The notes under the pieces: model-generated
The model's input: the letters and a program-made list of their open reading frames with translations, nothing else
Told to the model about the DNA's origin: nothing
Databases searched by the model: none
Part shown: piece by piece, positions 9,309 to 18,573 of the stretch
Numbering within the stretch: the stretch's first letter is position 1
Layout: each line of letters starts with the position of its first letter
Position numbers and translations under genes: made by a program
NCBI GenBank assembly: GCA_016718845.1
Contig: JADKCK010000006.1
Span: forward strand, 123,501 to 187,500
Direction: 5' to 3'
Length of the DNA: 64,000 nucleotides
Origin: Sphingobacteriales bacterium
Lineage (GTDB): Bacteria; Bacteroidota; Bacteroidia; Chitinophagales; UBA2359

Positions 9309-9872
9309 TTACACATTTTTTTGGCACGAAAACACAAAAGCAGGTGGCATATTCAACAAAACCATTTTATGTTTTACGTTCGAAAATGCTTTTTTGAGTT
9401 GTTTTTTCATCACCAACGAATAACTTACCTGTATAAACAAGCCATTAGGTTTTAAACTTTGCTCCACTTGCTGAAAAATAGCCGCTACCAACTCGGGCGG
9501 AAAAAGCACCAAAGGCAATGCCGATATGATAATATCAACTTCGTTTATTTGATGTTTTTGTAAATGTTGCATCAAATTACCTGCCGAGTCGTTGATAAGT
9601 GTTAGGCGTTTGTCCGAAATGCGATTGGATAACTCGGTGCAAAAATCGGTGTGTAGTTCAAAGGCAAATAATTTCGAGTTGGCGTTCATCCGTTCAAGGA
9701 TAACTTCGGTGATATTGCCATGTCCAGCACCCAACTCTACAATAGTTTGGGCTTGGTCGGGTGATACGTTTCGGCTCATTTCTTTCACTACCAAAGCAGA
9801 TGTTTCGAACATAGCACCTGTAGTAGATACTTTTTTGGAATAAGCGATAACGGTTTTTAAGTAATTTTTCAT
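9309..9872 (-). CDS. SAM-dependent methyltransferase, PmtA/rRNA dimethylase-like
   Basis: The 187-residue product is a class I methyltransferase. Motif I is VELGAGHGNIT (about residues 44-54), the acidic end of strand 2 is in LFAFELHTDF, and motif IV is IISALPLVLFP. The SALPL pattern and overall length resemble the short PmtA-type phosphatidylethanolamine N-methyltransferases and related enzymes grouped with KsgA-like folds; a lipid substrate is possible but not shown. It is a single gene read towards the tRNA-Thr gene, with 69 bases between its stop and the tRNA. It has no signal peptide and no membrane segment. Confidence 0.75.
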   Translation of the reverse strand: MKNYLKTVIAYSKKVSTTGAMFETSALVVKEMSRNVSPDQAQTIVELGAGHGNITEVILERMNANSKLFAFELHTDFCTELSNRISDKRLTLINDSAGNLMQHLQKHQINEVDIIISALPLVLFPPELVAAIFQQVEQSLKPNGLFIQVSYSLVMKKQLKKAFSNVKHKMVLLNMPPAFVFSCQKNV

Positions 9873-10028
9873 TTTTAAGCCATTTGTTTTTGGTGTAGCG
9901 AATCTTGCAATGGTATGATAAAGACGTGATGCTTACAATTGGTCACTTTTTTTGATATGGCATTAGACAGATGGGGTAAGTCGAAGGGTGGAGAGATGTG
10001 TTTTCGATAATCTGCCAAATAACATAAA

Positions 10029-10068
10029 AAAAGCTTTGAGCGTTTGTTATTAAACACCCAAAGCTTTT
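10029..10068 (-). terminator. Terminator after the PKD-domain secreted protein gene
   Basis: AAAAGCTTTG pairs with CAAAGCTTTT, extended by CGTTT/AAAC inside, 8 bases beyond the restored stop codon at 10076-10078. On the minus strand the stem is followed by a short T-rich run. Confidence 0.8.
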
Positions 10069-10075
10069 ATAAAAA

Positions 10076-11438
10076 TTACTGTTTTACTACCATTTGTGTA
10101 GCCACTATTTTTTGTGGGTTAGATAGGGTAATATAGTAAGTGCCATTTGGTAGGTTGCTCAAATCAATAGTGTTTGAGGTAAAAGATTTAGCAAGTACTT
10201 TTTGCCCTATAGTATTGTTATACACTTAGGGTGCAATTGGGCAACAAATTAGGGGCATTTATCTGCACTAAACCAGTAGTTATGCTCGGATAAATGTTTA
10301 CCTCATTAGCACTTGTTGCGTCTATACCACTGCAATAGTCAACCGTTACTTCTTGGGTTTGTGTAGCCACTGTGCCATTTACCCCAAATGCCTGAAGCGT
10401 AACCGAGTAGGTGCCGGGTTGGGTAAATTGATAACTTGGGCTTGCCGCCGACGAGCCAGCACTACCATCGCCAAAGTTCCAGTTATAAGCAAGGGCGTTG
10501 GCACTGTTGTTGGTAAAATAGCCAGTAAGGCAACTTGTTGTAAAATCGAACGAAGCAGCTATTGGTCCTAACTCGTCAAAGTATTCGATAGACAAAGGGC
10601 TAGGCTCGCCTGTACCATCGGGTGATATGGTAACGGTGGCTACTGGATAGTTTTGCCCTTTAGACAAGAAGCGGAAAATATTGAAATTAATGGTTGTATC
10701 TACAAACGATTGTATCGGTATCCCAAAAACTTCTACGCCCACAAAAATATCGGCAACAATATCTTCGTTGTAGCGCAGTACACTATAGGTTTCGTCGGGT
10801 AGTTGTAGGTTGCCGTAAGCATCGGCGGTAATGGTTTTGTTAAGGCTTACACGTAAAGTAACCGGAATTGGAATGGGTAGCGTGTCGTTTTCTAAATTGT
10901 ACACCAATTCAAATTGCCCCTGATTGCTAATAGACTCATTAAAAGCCAAAGGGGCTAAAAATAAATCGGCAGGGTCGGCGGCAAGGTTTTGTTCGCCTAA
11001 GTCTATCAAACCAGGTATATTGATGTTGGTAAATACGCCATTATTGTAAATTTTACCATCGGCATTTTTAGTGTAATAGGCGGTGCCAGGAAACAAGTCG
11101 AGGGGTAAGGGGATTAAATCGCCCAAGCCAATGCCCAACAACGAGGGTAATGAACCGCTTCGGGCCATGTTAGAACTTGGAAAACTAACACCCGCTGGCG
11201 TAATAGCAGGGTCTACAAAACGGACAGTATCGTAGGCACTAGCTTGTAGATTGCTAAAATCCCAAGTTTGTTCGGTAGCCGAAGCAATACCTATATCAAC
11301 ACTAGGATTTGTTTGTGTAGCTACTACATGTTCGTAGCCCACATAAGGCATGTCCTCGAGGGTCATAAAGGGTTGAGCCTTGACATGAAATGTGGTAGTG
11401 ATAAATAGTAAAAATAAAAAAACGTACCGTTTGTTCAT
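10076..11438 (-). pseudogene. Secreted PKD-domain protein with T9SS sorting tail, frameshifted near the C terminus
   Basis: The product begins with a signal peptide (MNKRYVFLFLLFITTTFHVKA) and has about 450 residues when the frame is restored. One PKD domain is clear around residues 310-370 (YNWNFGDGSAGSS and FTQPGTYSVTLQAFG). The uninterrupted frame stops at 10218 after NCTLSV. The next frame continues without gap as NTIGQKVLAKSF through LSNLPNGTYYITLS to VVKQ and a stop at 10076, which is a typical type A T9SS C-terminal domain. One extra A in GTATAACAAT (expected GTATACAAT, giving VYNTIG) explains the break. It could be a sequence error or a recent mutation; without the tail the protein should not be exported correctly. 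The function of the N-terminal part is not recognised. Confidence 0.75.
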
Positions 11439-11811
11439 GATAATTTCGATTTTTTGATTGATTGGTTAAAAAAAAAATTTATTGTTTTCAAGGCATAAAA
11501 TTACGCAGTTTACGGCTTGGGTGCACCTATTTTGCCCAAATAAGTACCAAAAAAAACTTTTTTACCCATTTTTGCGTCATTTTGTGAATAAAATTCAAAA
11601 AATCTTCTCTTTTGAACGTAAAAACTCCTATCTTTCGCGCACTTTTCAGGCAATAGGCAATTTACTAAGCAAGCCGTTAAATTTTGTTAAAATTTTTTTG
11701 GGCAATGCGCAATAATATTCGCGCGGACGACGTTATTAAACAATAGGTTGCACGCCCTAAAAAAAAAGTTTTCCACACACACAATAACCCATTATACTAA
11801 GCGTTAACCCT
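11439..11811. other. 373-bp divergent intergenic region before the T9SS cluster
   Basis: It lies between the minus-strand PKD gene and the plus-strand porP/sprF-like gene and must carry both promoters. It is AT-rich with long A and T runs. TATCTTTC at 11629-11636 is one mismatch from the Bacteroidota -7 element, but no -33 element stands at the expected distance. I see no convincing small gene. Confidence 0.5.
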
Positions 11812-12798
11812 TTGAAAACACTACAAAAAAACAACCTGCTTTGTGCATTACTTTGTTTTTGTAGCTCGTTTGGATACTCGCAGCAAATACCGCAGTTTAG
11901 CCAATACATGTTTAATCAAACAGTATACAATCCGGCATCTGTTGGCACTTTGTCGGGCATCAACGTTGAGGTAGCGGCGCGCAATCAATGGCTGCGGATA
12001 GAGGGCTTACCCCTTACGCAATCTATTGCTTTACACACGCCTGTTCCGTTGTTTCGTGGGGGCGTTGGGGTATCGGTTGTTAATGATATGTTAGGCGCAC
12101 AACGCAACACATCGGCATCTGTTATGTATGCCTATCAACAAACATTAGGCGCCAAATCGTACTTATCTATAGGTATACAAGCAGGCATTATGCAAGCAGG
12201 TTTGCAGGGCGATAAATTAATCTCGCCATCGGGTAATTACCAAGGCGGCATCATTGACCACCAAGATGCACTATTGCCAATAAATACCCAACAAGCCATT
12301 TTACCTAACTTAGGTTTAGGCATACAATATCAAACCAAACAACTACAAATAGGCATAGCCACACACCAATTGTTGGGCGGTAAAGCCAACTGGCAAACAC
12401 CTACTCAAAGTGTTAACTTTTTGTTCAAACAACATTATTTAGCACAAGCAGCTTATAATTTTAATATCGGAGACAATATTTTACTAACTCCATCGTTATT
12501 GTTTAAAACCGATTTAAATAGCTATCAGTTAGATGCTAACCTAATGGCATGTTTTAATAAAAAGATTTGGGCAGGCGCTTCGTTCCGAGGATATAATAAC
12601 AATACCATAGATGCAGCCATTGCTATAGTTGGTTGGCAGGCAACCCGCCGGTTATTTGTTTCGCAATCTTACGATATATCTTTGTCGGGTTTGCGCACCT
12701 ACAACAGTGGCTCGCTCGAAACAATGCTGCGATACAACATACCCAATAAATGGCTTAACAGCAAAGGGAAATCTACTTACAACCCAAGATTTTTGTAG
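11812..12798 (+). CDS. PorP/SprF family type IX secretion membrane protein
   Basis: The 328-residue protein starts at a TTG (KTLQKNNLLCALLCFCSSFGYS is a good signal peptide) and continues QQIPQFSQYMFNQTVYNPAS, the hallmark opening of PorP/SprF proteins. The rest consists of amphipathic beta strands expected of an outer-membrane barrel of about 14 strands. PorP/SprF members assist secretion or surface attachment of particular T9SS substrates, and one is often placed upstream of gldKLMN, as here. Copy C of the 78-bp repeat separates it from gldK. Which substrate it serves cannot be read from the sequence. Confidence 0.9.
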   Translation: MKTLQKNNLLCALLCFCSSFGYSQQIPQFSQYMFNQTVYNPASVGTLSGINVEVAARNQWLRIEGLPLTQSIALHTPVPLFRGGVGVSVVNDMLGAQRNTSASVMYAYQQTLGAKSYLSIGIQAGIMQAGLQGDKLISPSGNYQGGIIDHQDALLPINTQQAILPNLGLGIQYQTKQLQIGIATHQLLGGKANWQTPTQSVNFLFKQHYLAQAAYNFNIGDNILLTPSLLFKTDLNSYQLDANLMACFNKKIWAGASFRGYNNNTIDAAIAIVGWQATRRLFVSQSYDISLSGLRTYNSGSLETMLRYNIPNKWLNSKGKSTYNPRFL

Positions 12799-12879
12799 AT
12801 AAACAATTGTATAACATTGCACCAACAGTAAGTAATAGCAAATTTATAATGGGTTTTGTGGTTGCACTTGCTTTGCTAT

Positions 12880-12957
12880 GGGGGTGCCACCAACTAATCA
12901 AATTAGGGAGTGCCAATAACCACCCCCAAAAAAATATTTACCGCGTTAAGCGGGGCA
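12880..12957 (+). repeat. 78-bp two-hairpin dispersed repeat, copy C
   Basis: GGGGGTGCCACC, AATTAGGGAGTGCC, CACCCCCAAAAAAA, then TTTACCGCGTTAAGCGGGG. It lies between the porP/sprF-like gene and gldK on the same strand, the one copy in the window located inside a co-directional gene cluster. A 71-codon open frame across it is not a credible gene. Confidence 0.85.
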
Positions 12958-13099
12958 GTGCAGAGGCTAATAACAGCCCAAGCCACAATTTGAAGAACAA
13001 CACTATCTACTTAATACAATAGTTGGATAAGAAAATTAATTACTTACAAAATTTGTACATACCAAATAGCAATAATAAAAAAAATCTAAAGTTTATACC

Positions 13100-14377
13100 A
13101 TGAAAAGATTCGCATTAGGCTACTGCGTTTTTATGTTATTAGTAGCCGCAGCGGGCTGTAAAAAGGCTCCAGGCGGTCCGCAAGGACAATTAGTAGGGGT
13201 GCAAGAACGCCCCGAGTGGGATCACATTAATCCTATGGGTATGGTTTATATACCATCGGGTACATTCCAAACAGGTCCGGGCGACCAAGACCTTAACAAC
13301 TCGCTTATCCAACGTACCGCTATGAAATCTATACAAGGTTTCTATATGGACGAAACGGAAATCACCAACAACGAGTACCGCCAGTTTGTAAACTATGTGC
13401 GCGACTCAATTGCCCACACCATATTGGGGCATTTTGTGGAAAGCGAAGGCGAAGATGCTACGCAAAAAATTGATTGGAGCTACGAGCTAGATTGGTCGCC
13501 AGGTAGCGAAGATGTAGCAGGGGTTCAACAAATGTTCTATGCGGGCGATGATAAATTTGAAGGCAAAACCGAATTAGATGTTAATGCCCTAAAATACGCA
13601 CGCGAATGGTACGATTGGAAGGCTGCAGCTAAATCAGAAAACAAAGGACAAGCTCGTAGCACTTTTATCAAAAAAGAAGAAACAGCTATTTATCCGGATA
13701 CGCTTTGTTGGGTACACGATTTCTCGTACTCGTACAACGAGCCTATGACGCGTAACTACTTCTGGCATCCATCTTTTGATGATTACCCCGTAGTAGGCGT
13801 AAACTGGAATCAAGGCAATGCGTTTTGTGCATGGCGTAGCCGTTTATGGAACGATTATGCACTTCAAAACGGACAAACGATGAACGAAGAGTTCCGCTTG
13901 CCTTTTGAAGGCGAATGGGAGTATGCCGCACGTGGTGGTTTAGAAAACGCACCTTATCCTTGGGGCGGTCCGTATATCCGTAACCGCAAAGGTTGTTTGT
14001 TGGCTAACTTTAAACCAGGTCGTGGTAATTATCCCGAAGACGGTGGTTTTTATACCGTGCGTGCCGACTCTTATCACCCCAACGATTACGGCTTGTATAA
14101 TATGGCAGGTAACGTAGCCGAATGGACATCAACCGCTTTTTACGATAACTCGTATGCTTTTGATGCCGACTTTAACGCCGATATCCGCAAAGATGCTGGT
14201 GCCGAAGATACCCCAACCATGAAACGTAAAGTATTGCGTGGTGGCTCGTGGAAAGACATTGCCTACGAACTACAAACAGGTACCCGCGAATGGGAGTACC
14301 AAGATACCTCAAAAGCATATATTGGTTTCCGTACGGCACTTACTTTCTTAGGTCGCTCAATCGACGACAAATACTAA
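13100..14377 (+). CDS. gldK: Gliding motility/T9SS lipoprotein GldK
   Basis: The 425-residue protein has a lipoprotein signal ending LVAAAGC with the lipidated cysteine at position 20. It carries a formylglycine-generating-enzyme-like (FGE-sulfatase, SUMF1) domain: MVYIPSGTFQTG, YMDETEITNNEYRQFV, DYPVVGVNWNQGNAFCAWRS, FRLPFEGEWEYAARGG, YNMAGNVAEWTS and VLRGGSWKD, ending in GFRTAL. In this family GldK forms a periplasmic ring with GldN under the outer membrane. Gene order porP-gldK-gldL-gldM-gldN matches other Bacteroidota. A 14-bp perfect hairpin follows before gldL. Confidence 0.97.
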   Translation: MKRFALGYCVFMLLVAAAGCKKAPGGPQGQLVGVQERPEWDHINPMGMVYIPSGTFQTGPGDQDLNNSLIQRTAMKSIQGFYMDETEITNNEYRQFVNYVRDSIAHTILGHFVESEGEDATQKIDWSYELDWSPGSEDVAGVQQMFYAGDDKFEGKTELDVNALKYAREWYDWKAAAKSENKGQARSTFIKKEETAIYPDTLCWVHDFSYSYNEPMTRNYFWHPSFDDYPVVGVNWNQGNAFCAWRSRLWNDYALQNGQTMNEEFRLPFEGEWEYAARGGLENAPYPWGGPYIRNRKGCLLANFKPGRGNYPEDGGFYTVRADSYHPNDYGLYNMAGNVAEWTSTAFYDNSYAFDADFNADIRKDAGAEDTPTMKRKVLRGGSWKDIAYELQTGTREWEYQDTSKAYIGFRTALTFLGRSIDDKY

Positions 14378-14398
14378 ATTATGGTAACATAGGTTTGT

Positions 14399-14444
14399 AA
14401 AACCTGTAAGTAAATTAGTCCCATCTGTTGTACTTACAGGTTTT
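14399..14444 (+). terminator. Perfect 14-bp hairpin between gldK and gldL
   Basis: AAAACCTGTAAGTA pairs exactly with TACTTACAGGTTTT across an 18-nt loop, 21 bases after the gldK stop. The 3' arm ends TTTT, so it may be a partial terminator or attenuator that sets different levels for the GldK and GldL/M rings. Confidence 0.65.
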
Positions 14445-14652
14445 ATGACCTTAATTTGGCTAAAAAAATGTGTAAAATAGGCAAGTTTTGTTATCTTTTG
14501 TTTAAAGATAAAAGAGGTAATAAAAAAATTTAACAAAATGTACTAACATTTCAAAAAAAATACCTAATTTGCACCGCGTTTCGCAAGCAACGTACTAAAA
14601 AACAAATAAACAAAAAATAATTTCTTAACAGCAAAAAAAACTGTAAAACACT

Positions 14653-15459
14653 ATGGCTTTTTATGAATCGAAGGGGTTTTTGTATCTTAAAAACCTACTT
14701 ATTGGTCTAGGCGCTGCCTTTATCATTATTGGTGCATTAGGCAAAATTATGCACGCTGAATGGGGTAACACCATTCTTCCATTGGCGATGATGTTCGAAG
14801 CGGGTATCTTTGCGATACAAGCACTTATTCCACCACACAAAGAGTATCACTGGGAAAAATTGTACCCAGGCTTAGACAATGTTAGCTCAAAGGTACAAGC
14901 TATCTCTAGCGCACAATTGACTGGCGATGGTACTACTGCACAATTAGACGATGCCTTGTCGAAAGCAGGCGTAAACCAAGACCTTATCAAACGCCTTGGT
15001 ACACACTTAGGCTCGTTGGGCGACAACCTAGCAAAATTGTCTGATGTAACTGGTACAACCAGCGCCACCAGCCAATTAAACGCAAACGCAAAAGCTGCTG
15101 CCGATGCCTTGGCAAAAGTAAAAGTAGCTTACGATGGTGCTGCAGCCGTAGCAAACGATTTATCGAATGCTACCGAAGGAACAAAAAAATACTCGGAACA
15201 AGTGAAATTAGTGTCTAAAAACTTAGCCGCTTTGAACGCTGTTTACGAATTGGAATTGCAAGATACCAATAACCACCTAAAAGCACTTAACCAGTTCTAT
15301 AGCAACCTTACAGGTGCTATCAACAACCTTAACGCATCGGTAAAAGATACCGAAGAGTACAAAAAACAAATGGCAAGCTTGGCTACCAACTTGTCGTCGC
15401 TCAACAACGTATACGGCAACATGTTGTCGGCTATGGCTATGGGAGCAACCAAAAAATAA
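14653..15459 (+). CDS. gldL: T9SS/gliding motor subunit GldL
   Basis: The 268-residue inner-membrane protein has two transmembrane helices (about 12-32 and 40-58) joined by GKIMHAEWGN. E49 in LAMMFEAG matches the intramembrane glutamate reported as essential in Flavobacterium johnsoniae GldL for proton-driven motion (from memory). After residue 70 the protein is long, cytoplasmic and helical, with repeating Leu/Asn/Ala patterns such as SLNNVYGNMLSAM that suggest coiled coil. GldL forms a pentameric stator-like motor around two GldM copies. The spacing to gldM is 61 bases, so the pair is almost certainly co-transcribed. Confidence 0.96.
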   Translation: MAFYESKGFLYLKNLLIGLGAAFIIIGALGKIMHAEWGNTILPLAMMFEAGIFAIQALIPPHKEYHWEKLYPGLDNVSSKVQAISSAQLTGDGTTAQLDDALSKAGVNQDLIKRLGTHLGSLGDNLAKLSDVTGTTSATSQLNANAKAAADALAKVKVAYDGAAAVANDLSNATEGTKKYSEQVKLVSKNLAALNAVYELELQDTNNHLKALNQFYSNLTGAINNLNASVKDTEEYKKQMASLATNLSSLNNVYGNMLSAMAMGATKK

Positions 15460-15520
15460 GCCACCGCAGGCTCAATTAATTAACAATTATTTGTTCACAG
15501 ACTAAAATTTTTCATAAAAT

Positions 15521-17057
15521 ATGTCTATTCCAAAGGAGCCGCGGCAGCAGATGATCAACATCATGTATTTGGTGCTAACTGCCATGCTTGCCCTAAACGT
15601 ATCCGCCGAAATCTTGAACGCCTTCCGTATCCTTAAACGCGGCATTGACGGTTCTAATATGTCAATTGCCGAGAAAATCGTAGGTACAATGGATGCGTTT
15701 CAAGCAAAGGTAAAAAAAGAAAATCGTGGTGGCGAGTACCTCGCTGCCGCTGGCGAAGCTCGCAAAATTTCAGCAGAACTTCAGTCTTATATAGATGGAT
15801 TAGATGCTAAATTGCTAGATGCATCGGGAAGAGACCCCGTAACAAGCGATTTAGCTAATGCTGGCGACCAAGACGTGCCTACTCGATTGTTTGTTAACGA
15901 AGGCTTAGGTAAAGAATTGGCTGGTAAAGTTGATGAATACCGAAACAAATTTGTTGGCTTGCTAAAAGACCCCGCTGATAAAAAAGAATTATTAGCTGGT
16001 ATGGCATTAAAACTAGATTCAATACCAGCTGGTAGCGACAAAAAAACATGGGAAGATTACTTTCTATAATATGCCTGCTCAGGCGGTACGTACTTTGTTA
16101 TCGAAATTTAAAAACGATGCTGTATCTACCGAAGCAGCCGTTGTTGATAAATTATTTTCAAAAGTAGGTGAGGTGACTATCTTGTACAATAAATTTAAAG
16201 CTGCTGTTATTCCCAACTCAACTTATTTGTTGGTTGGCGAAAAATTTGAAGCCGATATTTACTTAGCAGCATCAAGTTCGATGGTTAAACCTATCATATC
16301 TGTAGGAGGACGTGTATTGCCACTTGATCAAGACGGTATGGCTAAATTTTCGATGACTGCCAGCACACCAGGCGAGCAAAGTATATCGGGCAGTGTTACG
16401 GCAACTAGCAGTACGGGGGTTAAAAGTACTTATCAATTTAACCAGAAATTCACAGTTGCTACTCGTCCCGACCACGTACCCGTGGTTTCTGCCGACAAAA
16501 TGAACGTGTTTTATATTGGTGTAGATAACCCAATTAGCTGCTCTATTACAGGTATCCGTTCAGACCAAATGAACGTATCTATTAGTGGTGGTGGCGGTAA
16601 TGCACAATCAAAAGGTGCTGGTGCTTATGTAGTGCGTGTAACATCGCCTGGTAAAGCACAAGTAAACCTAAGCGGTAAAAGCAAAGACGGCAAACCTGTT
16701 AGCGGCTCAAAAGAATTCCGTGTAAAATACATCCCCGATCCAACACCTGTTATAGGTGGTAAAAACGGTGGTGCTATGGGTACCGGCGAATGGAAAGCCC
16801 AATTAGGTGTAGTTGCCGAATTGAAAGACTTTGACTTTGATGCCAAATTTAACGTTACTGGCTTTGATATGACCTTATCGCAAAAAAATGCCGACCTTCA
16901 AACTTGCCAAAACAGTGGTGCTAAGTTCAACGGTTCGTGTGCTACTTTGCAACAAGGAGCAAAAGTTAATAGCGTTTATTACCTAGATAACATCAAAGCC
17001 ACAGGTCCTGACGGACGTAGCCGTAACTTAGGTACTATTGCCTTCAAAATTAAGTAA
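15521..17057 (+). CDS. gldM: T9SS/gliding motor subunit GldM, interrupted by a single-base frameshift
   Basis: The first frame (15521-16069) gives MSIPKEPRQQMINIMYLVLTAM with the single transmembrane helix and the first periplasmic helical domain. It ends at TAA after WEDYFL. The +1 frame then continues directly as YNMPAQAVRTLLSKFKNDA to residue K before a stop at 17057, matching the expected GldM sequence at this point. Removing one T from TACTTTCTATAATATG restores WEDYFYNMPAQ and a protein of about 511 residues, the usual length. GldM spans the periplasm and links the GldL motor to the GldK/GldN ring. Since T9SS is otherwise intact here, a sequence error or a +1 recoding event at TTT-C is as likely as true loss. 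Confidence 0.9.
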
Positions 17058-17130
17058 TATGTGGAGCTAAGATTTGATAAAAACTCGTTTTTATTGAATT
17101 GTAATATATCCATCATTTTCTATTAAGCAT

Positions 17131-17156
17131 AAAGGGCGAATTACGGTTCGCCCTTT
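17131..17156 (+). terminator. Terminator after gldM
   Basis: AAAGGGCGAA, loop TTACGG, TTCGCCCTTT: a perfect 10-bp stem 74 bases after the gldM stop, followed by ATTG rather than a long T-run. It separates gldKLM from gldN. The remainder of the 395-bp gap is very AT-rich; TACCTTAG at 17386-17393 is one base off the -7 consensus and may be the gldN promoter. Confidence 0.75.
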
Positions 17157-17452
17157 ATTGCTAAATAGTACAAGAATAGTAGATAAGGAAAAATTGAATT
17201 TTTGTTAGAATAATAAAAAAGTTATAAACAAGCAGTATTTAAATTGATTTGAATAATTGGTATTAAGTAAAAAAAACACAATAATATTGTATATTTGAAT
17301 TGAATATTTAGCAATATACAATCAACAATTAATACTTGATTTTTTTTTTAAAAAAAAAGTTTCACCGCCACATACTAAACCTTTTTACCTTAGCGTTTAA
17401 TACGCGTCTAATCACAATAACCCTATCATTTCAAAAGTAAAAAATAGAAACA

Positions 17453-18343
17453 ATGAATCGTTTAACTTTGATAGCAAGCTTCCTGCTAATGGCAGTATTG
17501 TTTAGCACTAATGCTATAGCCCAAAAAAAAGAAGGTTATGGCGACGAAAAAGGCGGTGGTAAACCAAACGATGCCTCTTCTTCAAATCCTGTACCGTCGG
17601 CACGTGATGGTTTGTACGACAAAACCACTATCGCCGAAAAACAAATTTTACCCTACGAACACCTCCGCGAAGCCGATGTATTTTGGCAAAAACGCGTTTG
17701 GCGTGTAATTGATACCCGCCAAAAAATGAACCAAAACTTTGGTTTTGCCAAAGAACCATTCATTAAGGTATTACTGGATGTAGTGAAAAATAATCCTAAT
17801 GTTCGGGTATACTTAGACGATGAATTTACCACCCCAACCACATTTACCGAAGTAAATAGCCAATTAGGTGGCTCGGACTCAACTTTTGTAGTTGACCCCG
17901 ACACTGGCGAAGGTGTTTGGCGTGTTGTAAGCAACGACTTTGACTGGGCTACTGTAACCCGTTTTAGGGTAAAAGAAGACTGGATTTTTGACCAAGAAGC
18001 AGGCCGTATGGTGGTGCGTGTGTTAGGCGTTAGCCCTATCCGCGATGTGCTTGACAAAAATACAGGTGATTTGCGTGGTACGCAAGCTATGTTCTGGGCA
18101 TATTACCCCGACCTACGCGACCACCTTATACACAAAGAAGTATTCAATCAACAAAACGACTCGAATAGACTAACTTGGGACGACCTTTTCGAAATGCGCT
18201 TGTTTAGCAGCTACATCATGAAAGAGTCGAACTTGCAAGACCGCCGTATCCAAGACTACAAAAACGGTCGTGACGCTTTGATGGAATCAGAAAAAATCAA
18301 AAAAGAAATCTTTGAAAAAGAACACGGTTTGTGGCAATACTAG
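17453..18343 (+). CDS. gldN: T9SS/gliding protein GldN (first copy)
   Basis: The 296-residue periplasmic protein starts with a signal peptide (cleavage near NAIAQ). The conserved core includes READVFWQKRVWRVIDTRQK, DFDWATVTRFRVKEDWIFD, AMFWAYYPDLRDHL and NRLTWDDLFEMRLFSSYIMK, all diagnostic of GldN. The family partners GldK to build the large periplasmic ring. It is flanked by its own terminator and appears transcribed separately from gldKLM. A paralogue follows immediately. Confidence 0.96.
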   Translation: MNRLTLIASFLLMAVLFSTNAIAQKKEGYGDEKGGGKPNDASSSNPVPSARDGLYDKTTIAEKQILPYEHLREADVFWQKRVWRVIDTRQKMNQNFGFAKEPFIKVLLDVVKNNPNVRVYLDDEFTTPTTFTEVNSQLGGSDSTFVVDPDTGEGVWRVVSNDFDWATVTRFRVKEDWIFDQEAGRMVVRVLGVSPIRDVLDKNTGDLRGTQAMFWAYYPDLRDHLIHKEVFNQQNDSNRLTWDDLFEMRLFSSYIMKESNLQDRRIQDYKNGRDALMESEKIKKEIFEKEHGLWQY

Positions 18344-18368
18344 GCTGCAAAATGCCTTTTAATTATTG

Positions 18369-18405
18369 AAAAAAGCTAAAACAATTTATTTGTTTTAGCT
18401 TTTTT
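18369..18405 (+). terminator. Terminator after the first gldN
   Basis: AAAAAAGCTAAAACA and its exact complement around a 7-nt loop, ending in six T residues, 26 bases after the stop. Confidence 0.9.
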
Positions 18406-18573
18406 CTGATTCTGAAAAAAAATCTCTTACACAATAAACAACAAACAAAAACGTTATTAATAAAGCACAGAATTGCTTGAACCGACTAATACTAGTAAAA
18501 AATACTAAAAGTATGCCATAAATTTACGTTTTTTTATCCATATCATTTTACCAACTTTTAAATATGTTGAATT

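Noticed and set aside
8978..9397. 139-codon plus-strand open frame
   Set aside because: It runs antisense across the tRNA-Thr gene, its terminator and the end of the methyltransferase gene.
9875..10057. 60-codon minus-strand open frame upstream of the methyltransferase gene
   Set aside because: It overlaps the terminator of the next gene and has no recognisable content.
11482..11715. 77-codon open frame in the region before porP/sprF
   Set aside because: AT-rich promoter region, with composition unlike neighbouring genes and no recognisable sequence.
12807..13022. 71-codon open frame after the porP/sprF-like gene
   Set aside because: Most of it is copy C of the 78-bp repeat, and no start context or homology is visible.
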